64,000 nt of DNA from Zygnema cylindricum (taxonomy: Eukaryota; Streptophyta; Zygnematophyceae; Zygnematales; Zygnemataceae): contig JBBHKE010002480.1 in NCBI GenBank assembly GCA_037447655.1, positions 317,482 through 381,481 on the forward strand. Reading direction: 5' to 3'. Position 1 is the first letter of the stretch; each line of letters begins with the position of its first letter. Of this stretch, positions 53,965 through 64,000 are shown one piece after another. The position numbers and the translations under genes are program-made. The notes under the pieces were generated by a model that was not told the origin of the DNA, searched no databases, and saw only the letters and a program-made list of their open reading frames with translations.

Positions 53965-55004
53965 TGTAGAAATTAATGGTTTTTAATTATTTTCTAGGTC
54001 TGAATAGAAATAAAGAAGCGGAGGCAGTCTACCTCTAACTTCTCTCTCCAACTCTCAAACTTGTCGCAGTCACTGAGAAATTGGAGAGGAAGCTAGAGCC
54101 ATGGCTACCCAGGCTATCCTGAGGTTTACGAGAAATTTATATTAGTTAAGGGATTAATTACTAAAAGGTATGTGCCGGCGACAGGATTTGATCCTGGTAC
54201 CTGGCGGCCGTCAGAGAGTAGATAGCCGGGTAGCCTTAGTCTAGTAGTAGTGTTACATAGTATATAGTACGATAATTATTTAAACATGTACACGTAGGAT
54301 AAATCATTTAACTATAACTGTTAACGGGATAAATAGATATGGTAGTGTAAAAGTACGAATTGCGGTACGGATAAGAAATCAATATCGCTCATTGATTTCG
54401 TAAGCGAAACAAATACCGCGCATGTATTTATTACGGCTACGATCAAATGCGAGTTTAATCGGACGGCCGGAATTAGCGCCGAGATCGGGGAAGAAGAATT
54501 CGGCGGTTTGTGGGCATCGCCACATCGGATGACACGTGGCGATGTTACATTGGAGCGCGGCATCTCCGAGGATTAAAGGAGTGAATCCGGATATTCCACG
54601 TGTGGACATTTAGGCCATGTCGTACAATGTCCGTACATAAAGTACACCGGCAGCTGTACTTTTGCATACGGAACTGTATTCTGATTAGTTCCGTACATCA
54701 GTAGATAGAGTCTGTGAGAGAGATAGGAGTTAGAAAAATTAGAAGATAGGACCCTCTCTCCCAGAGAGCTTCTGTACCAAAGGTCAACTTTGACCCTACA
54801 TAACTTACTGCTCAGGGGAGCAAATCAGAGATTCTTTTTGCTATCGACTCAGGGGAGTCTTGCCTTCACAGGGGTGAAGGTGGTCAGAGTATTTGTCTGC
54901 CAGGGTGGCAGTTATTTTTGCTTAAACACAAAGGGGTCAAGATTATCCTAGAGGCTTCTTGGAAGTTGTCCACTCTGAGGACTTATGGAGGTCTCAGAGT
55001 TTCA
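53965..55004 (+). mobile_element. 3' LTR of copia-4
   Basis: A 1040-bp partner of the 5' LTR, ending TCAGAGTTTCA at 55004 and followed by the second GCCTG. It lacks the 8-bp box A part present in the 5' LTR (after 54240) and has one base fewer near 54825. Confidence 0.95.
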
Positions 55005-55081
55005 GCCTGCGATTTTTTCTTTCTTATTCTACTAAACTACTCAAACCTAAAAAATACTCTATAAATCTAGTAAATTCAACA
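55005..55081 (-). mobile_element. Start of the copia-5 3' LTR beyond the nested insertion
   Basis: The reverse complement starts TGTTGAATTTACTAGATT directly after the polypurine tract (TAAGGGGAG on the minus strand, 55082-55090). It joins to 48560 once the 48566-55004 element is removed. Confidence 0.82.
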
Positions 55082-57480
55082 CTCCCCTTATTTTCTAGAC
55101 TAATTTTAACTTTTCTTTCAATCCACATTTTTCCCTACAATATTATAACTTGGGAGAGGGCACAGATTTGGTCATCATATCAGCCACCATTTCTTTATCA
55201 GACCTATACACAAGATTTACAATTTTATTCTCAACTTTTTCCCTAACGAAGCTCAATCTTATGTCCATGTATTTAGCTTTGTTATGATGTTTTGGATTGG
55301 CTGCAATTGCAATGGCAACCTCATTATCACAGAAAACATCATGCACTCCCTCCTTCATATACCCCAGTTGTTGCAACAAGGACTTGACCCACATCAACTC
55401 TTTCACAGCAGAACAAGAGGCCATGTACTTAGCCTCCATAGTAGATTGAGCAACAACCTTTTGTTTCTTTTTCGCTAACCTTTTGCTTACTGCTCGAACA
55501 GCAAGCACCTTGCCCAACATACAACACATACCCAGAAGTGCTTCTTCTCATAGGTGCGTCCCCATAATTGGCATCACTCCAAGTAGTGATGTCAGTGTGC
55601 TCCCCTCCCAAATGCAACCATAACTATCTGGTTCTTACCAGATATCTTATGACTCTCTTGGCTACCTCCTTATCTCTCTTCTTAGGATCCTTAAGACTCC
55701 TACTGAGGACTCCTACTGGTGCCGCTATGTCCAGCCTTGTATAGTTCATAAAGTGGATCAAACTTCCTACGACCTGTCTTTAACGAATAGACTTCATAAA
55801 CTATTTCTCCTCTGGAATCATCTTATCATCTAAGATTATCACTCCTCCTACACTCCCATAACTTACTTTCTTCAAGTCCATGGGAGTGGTACAACTGTTT
55901 GCCTTTTATATCTGGAATTTCTCAAGCATATTACCTATTGCTTCTTTTTGAGTAAGTCTGATAATCTTTTTCCCCCTATCTCTCTCCACATGGATTCCCA
56001 AAATATATCTTGCCTCCCCTAAATCTTTCATATCAAATATATTTCTAAGATCTTTCTTGAACATATTGATCTTTTCTAAAGACTTACTTAACACCAGCAG
56101 ATCATCCACATAAATTGCAATAAAAATCACACCATTCTCATCTTCAAACATATAGATAGAATGGTCAGATTTGATCCGAATATATTCTAGACCGGTGAGA
56201 AACTCATCTAGTTTCTTATTCCACTGTCAGGGAGCTTGCTTCAGTCCATTTATGGACTTTAAAAGCTTAAAAACTTTGCTCACTTCTCCTTCCTCCACGA
56301 ACCCCTCTGGTTGCCTCATGAAAATTTCTTCCTCTAACTTACCATTAACAATGGTAGTCTTAATATCCATCTGGAATATTTCCAGGTCTTCCGCTGTCGC
56401 TAGTGTGAGGAGAATCCTTACTGATGGAAACCGAACAACATCAGCAAAAGTCTCCTCATAGTCAATCCCATCCTTTTGGGTGAACCCCTTTGCTACCAAT
56501 CGAGCCTTATATCTCTCAATGGTATTATCTCGGTTGAGTTTTAGTTTGAACACCCATTTAAAGCCAATTGGTTTTCTGTCCGGATGAAAGTTCAATCGTT
56601 CCCAAGTATTTGCTTCCATGATGGAGGCCATCTCAACAATTTATGGTTATAATCCATCTGTCTTTCTTCAGACTATTTACTGCCTCCGCGTATAATTAAG
56701 GCTCATCTGGGTGAGATAGTTTAGTTACCTTATTAGCAGCCTGTTTCTTTTGTATCCTTTTGGTGCTCTTTCTCCCTTCCTCAAACTCCAAAGCTAGAAT
56801 GGAGGGAAGTCTTCGATTTCTCCTTACTGTCTCATCGGCTCCCCTATCCATGGAACCCGATTCCAGTTCCGGTTCCGGTTCCTCCTCTTCTCTCTCCTCG
56901 AAGTCCATAAGAATATGCGAGGTTTCCGATGGATCAGTTGTATCTTAGATCTTCCCTAAATCTGCAATCACTGTTTCACTCATTTCCCTTTCGGAAAGGA
57001 CCGAGTTCTCCTCAATTTTGGACTCAAATATTATTCTTATCTTCTTGGTATATTTGAAGGGATCAAATGACTTCCATTCATCCATGATAACTAGGTGTTT
57101 GACCAGAATGATATCTTTCTTTGCTAAGTCATAGACTCTATATCCCTTGACATTATCATTGTATCCTACAAAGTATCCGGGTTTTCCCTTAGCATCTAGT
57201 TTCTAGTTTTTCCTATCCGTGTCAAGGCTGTAAACTTAGCTACCAAATACTTTAAGGTGAGAGACATGTGGTTTCCTTCCAACCCATATCTCATAAGGTG
57301 TAATTCCTTTTACAGCAGAGGTTAGGACTGTATTTTTAATATAGTTGGCACAGTTTATGGCTTCTGCCCAATATCTCTTTCCTATTTTCTTGTCGGCCAA
57401 AATAGTGCATACACTATCTCATACTGTTCTGTTTAACCTCTCAACTATCCCATTTTGTTCAGGTTATATGGTACTGTTTT
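55082..57480 (-). pseudogene. 3' half of minus-strand copia-5 (integrase end, RT, RNase H)
   Basis: Reading down the minus strand, the end of the integrase core lies near 57400-57480, with the Glu region read as KTVPYN then MG through stops. The C-terminal integrase and linker follow (57000-57400 and 56696-56908, KRIQKKQAANKVTKL). RT is open at 56227-56631 (GFKWVFKLKLNRDNTIERYKARLVAKGF) and 55906-56151 (IYVDDLLVLSKS). RNase H is at 55143-55800 (TTWSDANYGDAPMRR, STMEAKYMA, FCDNEVAIAIAANP, ADMMTKSVPS). Stops are frequent. Everything upstream of the integrase is lost at the LTR starting at 57481. Confidence 0.9.
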
Positions 57481-58761
57481 TGTTGTGATATAAAAGCTTT
57501 AGTACTCAATAAATGGGTTAATGAGAGAGGGATTAGTACTTAGAATATTTTTTGGTATACACACGTTAGTACTAACCCCTAATAGTGTTACAGTAGTATA
57601 AAGACAAATGAGTGTACCGTACTTCTACATGGACATGCGTCGGCATATGGGAGTTTTGCAAGTATTTCGGAATGGCGCCGACACTCACATACACGTGTCA
57701 AATATCGAAGGAGCGGATTCGCAGAATCGAACGGACGAAGTTTCGACCGGACATCCGGTAAATTTACTGTACGGATTCAATATGGAACATTGATTTGAAT
57801 CGTGTTGACGGACGCGATTCGCGCGGGACCATAAGTGACGAAGCCTGCCGTACGTACTCAGGTGCTTTGTACTGCACAACAACAGTCGGCTAGCCTTATG
57901 TGAACCATGCTGACTGAGCATTGATTTGAAATGGGACCAAAGATAATGACTTGGACGCGTGTCGTCCACCACGAAGATCTAATTTACATCTTAAGACGAT
58001 CTGTGAATTCGTAATTGACTTGTACGGACGCTTATAGTCATTTGGACGGATTCGGCAATTGCTGACTAAGCAAGTGGCACAATTTATGTACGACAACTAT
58101 TTGTATACATCTCAAACAACTGGTTTTTGTTTGTAGTGAATTAGTTTTAGTGTTACAAGATTAAATTAGGATAAAAATTACAAATAGGGTTTTGGACGTA
58201 CTTCCGGTACAGTTGACGTACAGTGTCTTTATTAGTGTAGAGTACTTAGTTACACGTGTAGTTCCTTGATTAGTGTAGGAATAAGTAGATGACTCTGTGA
58301 TTATAAATTGTAAGACTTATATTATTTTTAGTATCAACTGAGTTTATCAAAGTAATGGCTGACTATTTTTCTGCATCTTTGACCTGTCACTGTGATCACT
58401 CTGATTGATATCTTGATATGAAACTTTGTGTGGATGTTCTATGATATAAAAACAATATATGTGTGTAGTTTCATTCTGTTCTGCTGTTTCTGTTGAATTC
58501 TGTGAGGAGTCTACCTGGCTAGGTTGGTAAGCTGTCAGCTGTTTTTGGGAAACTCTGGAGCTCCTATCTTGTGAAATCCTTTGTGTATCTGGCTGTAACT
58601 TTGGGAGGTTATAGTGTCCATTATAAACTGCATACTGGGGCAGTTTGAACTACTTTTACTTATTGTGGAGGGATCTGTGCTGTCTGAAACACTGCTGTTT
58701 TGGGGTAGTCTGTGGGTTAATTCTATGAGTAATCCATGGCTGAAATAGGCTATGGACAACA
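57481..58761 (+). mobile_element. Plus-strand family C LTR with an attached gag start
   Basis: It starts TGTTGTGATATAAAAGC and ends GGACAACA, 1281 bp, homologous to the LTRs of copia-C. It is inserted into, or fused onto, the integrase of copia-5. The right side carries a primer-binding site and gag start, then leaves copia sequence at about 58832. It is therefore the 5' end of a truncated element rather than a clean solo LTR. Confidence 0.88.
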
Positions 58762-58832
58762 GGTTATGGGCCCACGCTCATGGCTACCCATATTCGATGG
58801 ATCAAACCATCACTACTGGAGGTGTAAAAAAG
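58736..58832 (+). pseudogene. Truncated gag start of a family C element with primer-binding site
   Basis: ATG 58736 lies in the LTR. The frame reads MAEIGYGQQVMGPRSWLPIF and then DGSNHHYWRC, the usual gag start of this family. GGTTATGGGCCCAC at 58762-58775 is a perfect primer-binding site. After about 58832 the similarity to gag stops, and the frame ends at a TAG shortly after. Confidence 0.8.
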
Positions 58833-59704
58833 ATAAAATAGTAAAAATTATAACGACATATGCAGACAACAAATAGCAATGGAATACCTGACAACAAACA
58901 ATCTCATAACCTGAACACCCTAGCATGTCTGTGCAAGAGAGTAGACAACCGAGAGCCATCTAAAGCTCACAACAAACTTCATCCTTTTGTCAACAATCCA
59001 TATGCACAACCACACAGAAGATATGCAATTTTCTCCCTTTGAATCAAACCAGCAACACTTTCAATGAACCACGAATGTAACTTCTGTGAAAGTCTTGAAG
59101 AATGGTAATCATCATTGCAACAGACCTAAAGTCAAATAATTCAATTGCCCGCAATTCAATTTTATCCAGAAAAATATACAAGAATCCTTTTATTATCTTC
59201 TAACCTTACAATTTGTCATCCCCCACCAAAAAGACAGCCTAACCAGTCGAAGGCACAATAATTAATGAAGGACAGACTAACTAGCGAAAATGTACATAGA
59301 ACCAACACTGGAGGGGCAGATGAGGAGCAGTTCCATGCCGTCATCATCCCGTCACATAGAACCACATGGGCATGCAACTGACCATGCTCATTAATGAAAC
59401 CATCTGCCCCAATATGACAGATGAAACCAGCTGCACTGGTACAACAGATAGCACCCAAACCCTAAATTCCGTCAAACAGACTCTCAAGGTTATTTGTGGT
59501 CTCTCAGCCAAACTCTCGGTAACACCATCTGCCCCAGTATAACAGATGATAGCCGAACCCTAATTTTTGCCAAACTTTCAAACAAACTTCGAAAGTTATA
59601 TGTATTTCTCTCAACCAAGCACAAGTAGGTCAAGTAGAGTGTCCTCCAACTATTCTTTCCTCTTCCCATACCAAAATCGGCCTTATTTATGTGGAACCAT
59701 TCGA
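58833..59704. other. 3' flank of the host gene, non-coding
   Basis: No gene is recognised. An imperfect repeat is present, with ACCATCTGCCCCA plus ATGACAGATG near 59400 and again ACCATCTGCCCCA plus ATAACAGATG near 59523, each followed by AACCCTAA. Part of this stretch is probably the 3' untranslated region of the gene on the minus strand. Confidence 0.5.
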
Positions 59705-62047
59705 TTAAAAATCAATGATAGGTAGCCCGGGCGAGCCACTCTGTGACCCTTGGGAACCCTGTGAGTTCTTATACGGAGACCATTTGTTGAAATACGAAGT
59801 GAGGTTCTGAGTTATTGCTTGAACCATTTCAGTCAACCCTAAATCATCGTCGTCCTCCTCATCCTCCTCTTCCTCTGCTTGTTTTGCACTAGGAGTCCTG
59901 GGCTTACGAGTTGATATCCCTACCAACGGGTTTGACATCCCTAACAATGACTGGGCTGACGAAGATCTCAAGAGGTTCGACAGAGAGCTGTTACTCCATC
60001 CTTCCTCCGGCTTTGTAGAACGTCGATCTGTTGCGTGAATCACAGCCTCAACATCTTTACGAAGTTGATCTTCCGTTGCTGCCTCCCATGACTGTTGACT
60101 TCCCATCATTTCCTTCCTTAGACCAAGTTTACCTGAACCGAGTTCACTCGTACCGACAGCCCAGGTAGGCTCGACTTTCCGTTGGTGACCTGCATCATCG
60201 ACAGTTTCATGGTCACGTTTCTCCACGAATAGCCAATCTTCACCCTCCAATATCTCTTCCACAGCTTTTTCCACTGCCAATTCTATTATGCTAGACTGTT
60301 TCATTCCAGCTCTCAATTCACCTGTCTCAGTTTCAGTTGCAGTTGGCTGTACCTTGTCCTCATGGTCGTGATCAGCCAGGTTTTCCATTTCCCCTTTGTC
60401 TATATTTGCTTTGTTATGATTTTCCAAATCTTTAGGTGAACTTTTCACCTCAAAGCCACCATCTGCCTCTTCGATGATTGCCTCATGCTTCATCACATTC
60501 TTCCCAACCTCGACATTTTTTTCAACACCTGAATCAAAAGACAGGTTTTTTCTAAGATTAAGATTACCATTATCCTCCTCTGTAACAGACAATACTTGCT
60601 GTGCACCAATTGCTGCTTGTCCACTCAGAACAGACAAGAAAAAAGCTGACCGTTCCGCTACTTTCTCCGTTGATTGCTGTGTTGACTGTGACTGATTCTC
60701 CCGCTTCCCCCCCCGCCTGGACTTCTCCTCCAGCCACCTGGCAATTGCCAAAGCACTCTGTCTCTCTGCAGTCTTCTCGTCCAATGGTTCTGAATTAGAT
60801 TCTGGATTAGATTCTGGATTCGTTTCTTGCTGTTCCTTATGGTCCTGATTTCTTTGCTTTGCAGTCTCCTCTAGCATTTGCACAATCTCCAAAGCCTTTT
60901 CTTTCGCCACTCTCTGCAGAACCTCATTACGAAGCTTCTGGTTCTCTGGTTTTTTTCCGCCATAACTTTTCTTCTTTCCAGAGCTCTGCTTTTCCTCAAG
61001 CTGTCGCACAATCTCCAGTGCCCTCTGCCTTTCTACTTTCACCGTCTCGCCTTCACCCTTTCCAGTCTTACTGTCATCATTTGGAGATTTTGTTGAAACT
61101 TGAAAACCTAACTGTGCCAAAGCCCATTTTCGCTGTCGAGCAGCCCGTTGCGCCACCAGTTCCTCGTCTCCCTCCTCTTCAATTTCACCTTCTACCTTTT
61201 TCTGCTCTTCTGTCGCGACAGCTGGAGAAGGTGGGTTTAACCTTAACTGAGCAACTGCCCATGCCCTCTGTCCAGAACTCCCTTGGGCCACTGTCTCCTC
61301 ATCCATTTCTTCTTCAGCCTTGACACCTCCAGGACTAGAAGTCCCATCTGCAGATTCTCCCTTTTTCTCTTGTTGTGACTTTGACGGCCCAGCCAAGCCT
61401 AATTGTGTGAGGGCCCACTTCCTTTGTCTTGCAGCTCTTTGTGCAGCTGTTTCTTCGTCATCTACATCCTCCTCCTTCACTTCAACGTCTTTTGATTCAG
61501 TCACAGGACTTGCCTCGGCTCGAGTCGTGCCAACTGCATTTTTATCCTTCTTACTCCTGAGCTTCGACTGCTGCAACTGTGCCACAGCCCACGCCCTTCC
61601 ACCTTTTACCACCGCTGTTTCTTCACTAGAAGTAACTAAAGGTTCCAACTCTGGTACATCAGCCTTTTGTTGTGATACAGGGGCCTCCTCCTTATTTGTG
61701 ACATCACCTCCCACTTTAACACCTGTAGACTCATCACGGGCTACACTATCGTCTTCACCTAAAACTGCCGCGCGCTCTTTTTCACGAGCTATCAAAAGTT
61801 CCTGAACGAGCAGTTTTGTCCTCTGTTTCCCTCGGAGAACGGTTTCTTGTTTTTCTTTTCCCTGTTCCTTCATTGTCTTCCACATCTGTACAACCCCCTT
61901 ACTTGCCTGCTTTATAAGCTTGTCATCACCCTCACCTCCAAAAGCTGACACATCTTCCTTCACACCTGCCCCTCTAAATTTGCCAGCTTCTCGTCCATCC
62001 GATTTTTGCCCTTCGGCAACTCCTCGTCCAACTGCTGTGACCTCCAT
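59705..62047 (-). CDS. Repeat-containing acidic protein of unknown function, 780 residues
   Basis: This is the only intact long coding region, uninterrupted over 2.3 kb in one exon. The first ATG of the frame (62045-62047) is taken as the start; an upstream in-frame stop lies just before 62080. The product is hydrophilic with no signal peptide or membrane segment. Four copies of an R-x-W-A-x-x-Q-L motif lie near residues 151-158, 209-216, 261-268 and 306-313, separated by acidic linkers (VDDEETAAQ, EEMDEETVAQ). Three related (A-L-x-I-x-x-x-L-E-E) helices are near 342-352, 384-394 and 431-441. An E/D-rich run (residues 725-735) precedes a conserved-looking tail (GLTEMVQAITQNL, YFNKW) and a GSQGSQ-rich end. 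I recognise no catalytic domain. A nuclear or scaffold role is possible but is a guess. Confidence 0.85.
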   Translation of the reverse strand: MEVTAVGRGVAEGQKSDGREAGKFRGAGVKEDVSAFGGEGDDKLIKQASKGVVQMWKTMKEQGKEKQETVLRGKQRTKLLVQELLIAREKERAAVLGEDDSVARDESTGVKVGGDVTNKEEAPVSQQKADVPELEPLVTSSEETAVVKGGRAWAVAQLQQSKLRSKKDKNAVGTTRAEASPVTESKDVEVKEEDVDDEETAAQRAARQRKWALTQLGLAGPSKSQQEKKGESADGTSSPGGVKAEEEMDEETVAQGSSGQRAWAVAQLRLNPPSPAVATEEQKKVEGEIEEEGDEELVAQRAARQRKWALAQLGFQVSTKSPNDDSKTGKGEGETVKVERQRALEIVRQLEEKQSSGKKKSYGGKKPENQKLRNEVLQRVAKEKALEIVQMLEETAKQRNQDHKEQQETNPESNPESNSEPLDEKTAERQSALAIARWLEEKSRRGGKRENQSQSTQQSTEKVAERSAFFLSVLSGQAAIGAQQVLSVTEEDNGNLNLRKNLSFDSGVEKNVEVGKNVMKHEAIIEEADGGFEVKSSPKDLENHNKANIDKGEMENLADHDHEDKVQPTATETETGELRAGMKQSSIIELAVEKAVEEILEGEDWLFVEKRDHETVDDAGHQRKVEPTWAVGTSELGSGKLGLRKEMMGSQQSWEAATEDQLRKDVEAVIHATDRRSTKPEEGWSNSSLSNLLRSSSAQSLLGMSNPLVGISTRKPRTPSAKQAEEEEDEEDDDDLGLTEMVQAITQNLTSYFNKWSPYKNSQGSQGSQSGSPGLPIIDF

Positions 62048-62728
62048 TCTATCGCCAAAATAAGATTTTTTAAGCAGCAAAAATCCGATAATTTAGGTCC
62101 TGTAGATTTTAAGCTCAAGTCCTTCTCAGAGATTCCCACAACCTGCATTAACACATAACAGAAGGTATATTAAAGAGTCACAAAGCAACTCTCAGCAACT
62201 TGGAACCTGAATGATGGTGGTCTCACAAATGGGGCTGAAGAACAAGAAACACTACCCTTACAACACACAGACCGCATTCAGAGGCATTATGAGCTCCATA
62301 AGACAGTCTCTGAGTTATTGCCATAACTTTTCGACCATGATTTGCATACCACTTCATCCAGCAACAAAACGGCCAAACATGCATGGGACTTTTGGACCCA
62401 TAATCTCGTCTCATCTCTCTGTTCTACTTTCCCCCCTCCCCCTCCCCTCCCCCCTCCCTCTCCCCCTCCCTCCCTTTTGTTTGTGTTTTTCTTTTTCCTT
62501 GTCTTTTCTGGAAACTTCTTGACCTTGTAGCAAAAGTTTCCCAAACAATTTTTTTAAAACACTGCCCTTTTCTTGCCTCCTTTATAGCCATTGGTTTGTT
62601 AATATGAATCCTTTTTTGAGTCATGTTTAGATCCTGAAATGATTCTTAAAAAAAAAAGAAAATTATTCTTAAATGTTGACGCTTAATTTACAAATTTCTC
62701 CACCTCAAATATTTACAATTCAATGGTA
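62048..62728. other. 5' flank of the host gene with possible 5'-UTR intron and CT-rich tract
   Basis: On the minus strand a plausible 3' splice site (TTAATGCAG before GTTGTGGGAATC) lies near 62145-62154, so the 5' untranslated region may be spliced. A pyrimidine-rich tract on the plus strand (CCCCCTCCCCCTCCC-type, about 62430-62478) lies in the presumed promoter region. No other gene is seen. Confidence 0.45.
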
Positions 62729-62907
62729 AACCTTTCATCGTTATTAGAGTGAGTAACGCTAGTTTGAGTGAGAGTTTGTTTGAACCAAAATCATAAATTA
62801 GTGTTAATGGCATTGAAGTAATCTATAATGAGCCACGTGGAAAAACATAGCTAATTAATTCTAATGCGTTACCCCTAATATTTTTTAACGCTTAAGCGAT
62901 GGGCGTG
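62729..62907. mobile_element. Probable diverged MITE of the TA family
   Basis: TA precedes AACCTTTCATCGTTATTAG at 62729 and follows ...GCGATGGGCGTG at 62907. The ends share the CATCG and TTA/AGCG features of the family but match only partly. Length and AT-rich, non-coding interior fit a MITE. Confidence 0.5.
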
Positions 62908-62909
62908 TA

Positions 62910-63150
62910 GTGACAAAAAGTTCTTTGTAAAAATGGGTCATTTGCGTTAATTTAACTCGAACCCGATTAGGTCTTTAATTTGTTGCTTGGATTTGTTTGT
63001 GTTTGTTTATTACTTCGATTAATCGATGAACCACACCTATTGCTCATAGATACTTTTGGTTCGTTCATAGTTTTTGAGTCGAGGGAAAATAACAATTGAC
63101 AAAAAAAAATTGATTCATCAAAGTACTGTCGAAACAATACATGCAAACCA
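62910..63150. other. Non-coding AT-rich stretch
   Basis: Nothing recognisable is seen between the two MITE-like elements. Confidence 0.4.
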
Positions 63151-63347
63151 CACCTCCCATCGCTATTAGAGTTAATAGCTCTAATTTGAGTTCGTGTTTT
63201 TTTTACCCGAAACCATAAAATAGTGTTAATAGCATATATAGTTAAATTGCCCGTAATGAGCCATATGATAAATCACAATTCTGTGTAGTGGATCCTGAAT
63301 CCGATTTAACATTAATAATTCTTGAACTCTAATAGCGATATAAGGTG
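63151..63347. mobile_element. MITE of the TA family near the host gene
   Basis: The left end CACCTCCCATCGCTATTAGA and the reverse complement of the right end CACCTTATATCGCTATTAGA match at 16 or 17 of 20 positions. TA follows the right end (63348-63349), while the left flank reads CA, a likely C-for-T change in the target duplication. 197 bp, AT-rich, non-coding. Confidence 0.75.
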
Positions 63348-63926
63348 TATTGTTACCCTAGTTAAAATTACGAGCCTTAGTGCCTTAAATTGAAGTGGAA
63401 TAATCCTAGCCTGAACCATGTGTACTTTAAGCGTAAATAAATATTAGTATGAGGATTGCCTGTCTTAACAATTCTAAAGGATTAATGGGTCTGAGGACTG
63501 TTTTAGTGTTCATAATTATATCTTTGGTGCTTATGATGTGGATGATCCTGAACCGTTCAAAGGTTTAGCGTTTAAGAAAAAAAAACAATTGTGATTATTT
63601 ACGCTATTTTATGTTCAGAAGCTAGAAAAATTGGGATTGAATTATTTCCGTTGATGCTAATAGTGATTCACGGTATGAGTTGAGGACTTTAGAGGATATT
63701 ATTTTCTTTTAAGTATTTTTGCCACTTGACATAAAGGGATGTGCTAAGTTTTCACCTGTAAAACGTCAAATATGGGAAAAAAAAGTACTTGCCCGGGGGG
63801 AAAATTCGATTCCACTTCCGAAGCCATTTTGCGCCATGTTTGTAGAGCTCAAGTTTTTATGAAACTCTTCGGTTTGAATGGTAATGAGAAAAAGTAAGCT
63901 GAAATTATTTGGAGCTTAAAGAAGTA
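63348..63926. other. Non-coding stretch with a single MITE-end remnant
   Basis: GCTAATAGTGATTCACGGTA near 63656-63675 matches a right end of the MITE family, but no left partner is visible. No gene is seen. Confidence 0.45.
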
Positions 63927-63953
63927 ACTCTCTCTCACTCTCCCTCTCTCTCT

Positions 63954-63985
<32 letters not shown>

Positions 63986-63986
63986 G
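63927..63986. repeat. Compound microsatellite (CT)n-(CA)n
   Basis: A run of CTCTCT with a few interruptions (63927-63969) passes directly into CACACACACACACAC. A simple sequence repeat; no function is implied. Confidence 0.9.
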
Positions 63987-64000
63987 TCAAAGTTACAGCA

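Larger units (their letters stand above)
48566..55004 (+). mobile_element. Complete plus-strand Ty1/copia element of family B (copia-4)
   Basis: LTRs of 1048 and 1040 bp (48566-49613 and 53965-55004) enclose gag, protease, integrase, RT and RNase H, 6439 bp in all. GCCTG is duplicated at 48561-48565 and 55005-55009. The insertion splits the 3' LTR of the minus-strand copia-5. The LTRs differ at roughly 4% of positions by hand count. Despite this modest age the coding region has at least nine stops or frameshifts. Confidence 0.96.

Noticed and set aside
60474-61805. Plus-strand open frames opposite the host gene
   Set aside because: They are shadows of the 780-codon minus-strand frame and lack motifs or context of their own.
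61960-62154. Minus-strand 64-codon frame as an upstream exon of the host gene
   Set aside because: It is in a different frame and overlaps the start of the main coding region, and the presumed splice acceptor fits a 5'-UTR intron better.

Overview
This window looks like repeat-rich nuclear DNA of a green plant or close streptophyte relative. The Ty1/copia proteins are of plant type (WHKRLGH, SLYGLKQAPRQW, YVDDL and TMEAEYMA signatures) and the primer-binding sites match the anticodon arm of plant initiator tRNA-Met. I cannot name the species. There is one convincing host gene, on the minus strand at 59705-62047. Almost everything else is satellite DNA and nested, decayed LTR retrotransposons.

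Layout. (1) 1-6116 is a 40-bp tandem satellite with a perfectly palindromic core. It resumes at 21457-22523, 23715-24398 and 30585-34772, and the last block changes orientation at about 32433. (2) 6117-21456 is a pile-up of copia elements in the satellite: an old plus-strand element (6117-9391, continued at 15628-15757), split by a complete minus-strand element (9392-15622, target duplication ATTTT), then a chimeric run of minus-strand LTRs and internal segments (15758-21456). (3) 22524-30584 holds a solo LTR with target duplication AACAA, itself carrying a small MITE, followed by a near-complete plus-strand copia element with the best-preserved integrase here. (4) 34773-42378 is the 3' half of a plus-strand copia whose 3' LTR was split by a gag-containing, pol-less minus-strand element (36793-41391, target duplication ATGGC). 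(5) 42379-48359 has no recognised gene but holds tandem duplications, a 0.5-kb polypurine/poly-G tract, a 0.9-kb A-rich minisatellite, a MITE cluster and inverted repeats. (6) 48360-58832 is a minus-strand copia whose 3' LTR was split by a complete plus-strand element (48566-55004, target duplication GCCTG); its 5' half is cut off by another LTR at 57481-58761. (7) 58833-64000 is the host gene with its flanks and more MITEs.

The retrotransposon families share an unusual leader. The LTR ends in CA and is followed at once by a sequence complementary to nucleotides 39 to about 25 of initiator tRNA-Met, the half-tRNA priming geometry known from Drosophila copia. The gag start codon lies inside the LTR, so the primer-binding site is itself translated (the QVMGP peptide). 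Two LTR families also carry antisense tRNA-like box A/box B modules and a conserved pair of RNA hairpins. Two non-autonomous internal regions share an unrecognised acidic-to-basic ORF. No copia copy here is intact. Percent divergences quoted are hand counts over part of the sequence and should be recomputed.
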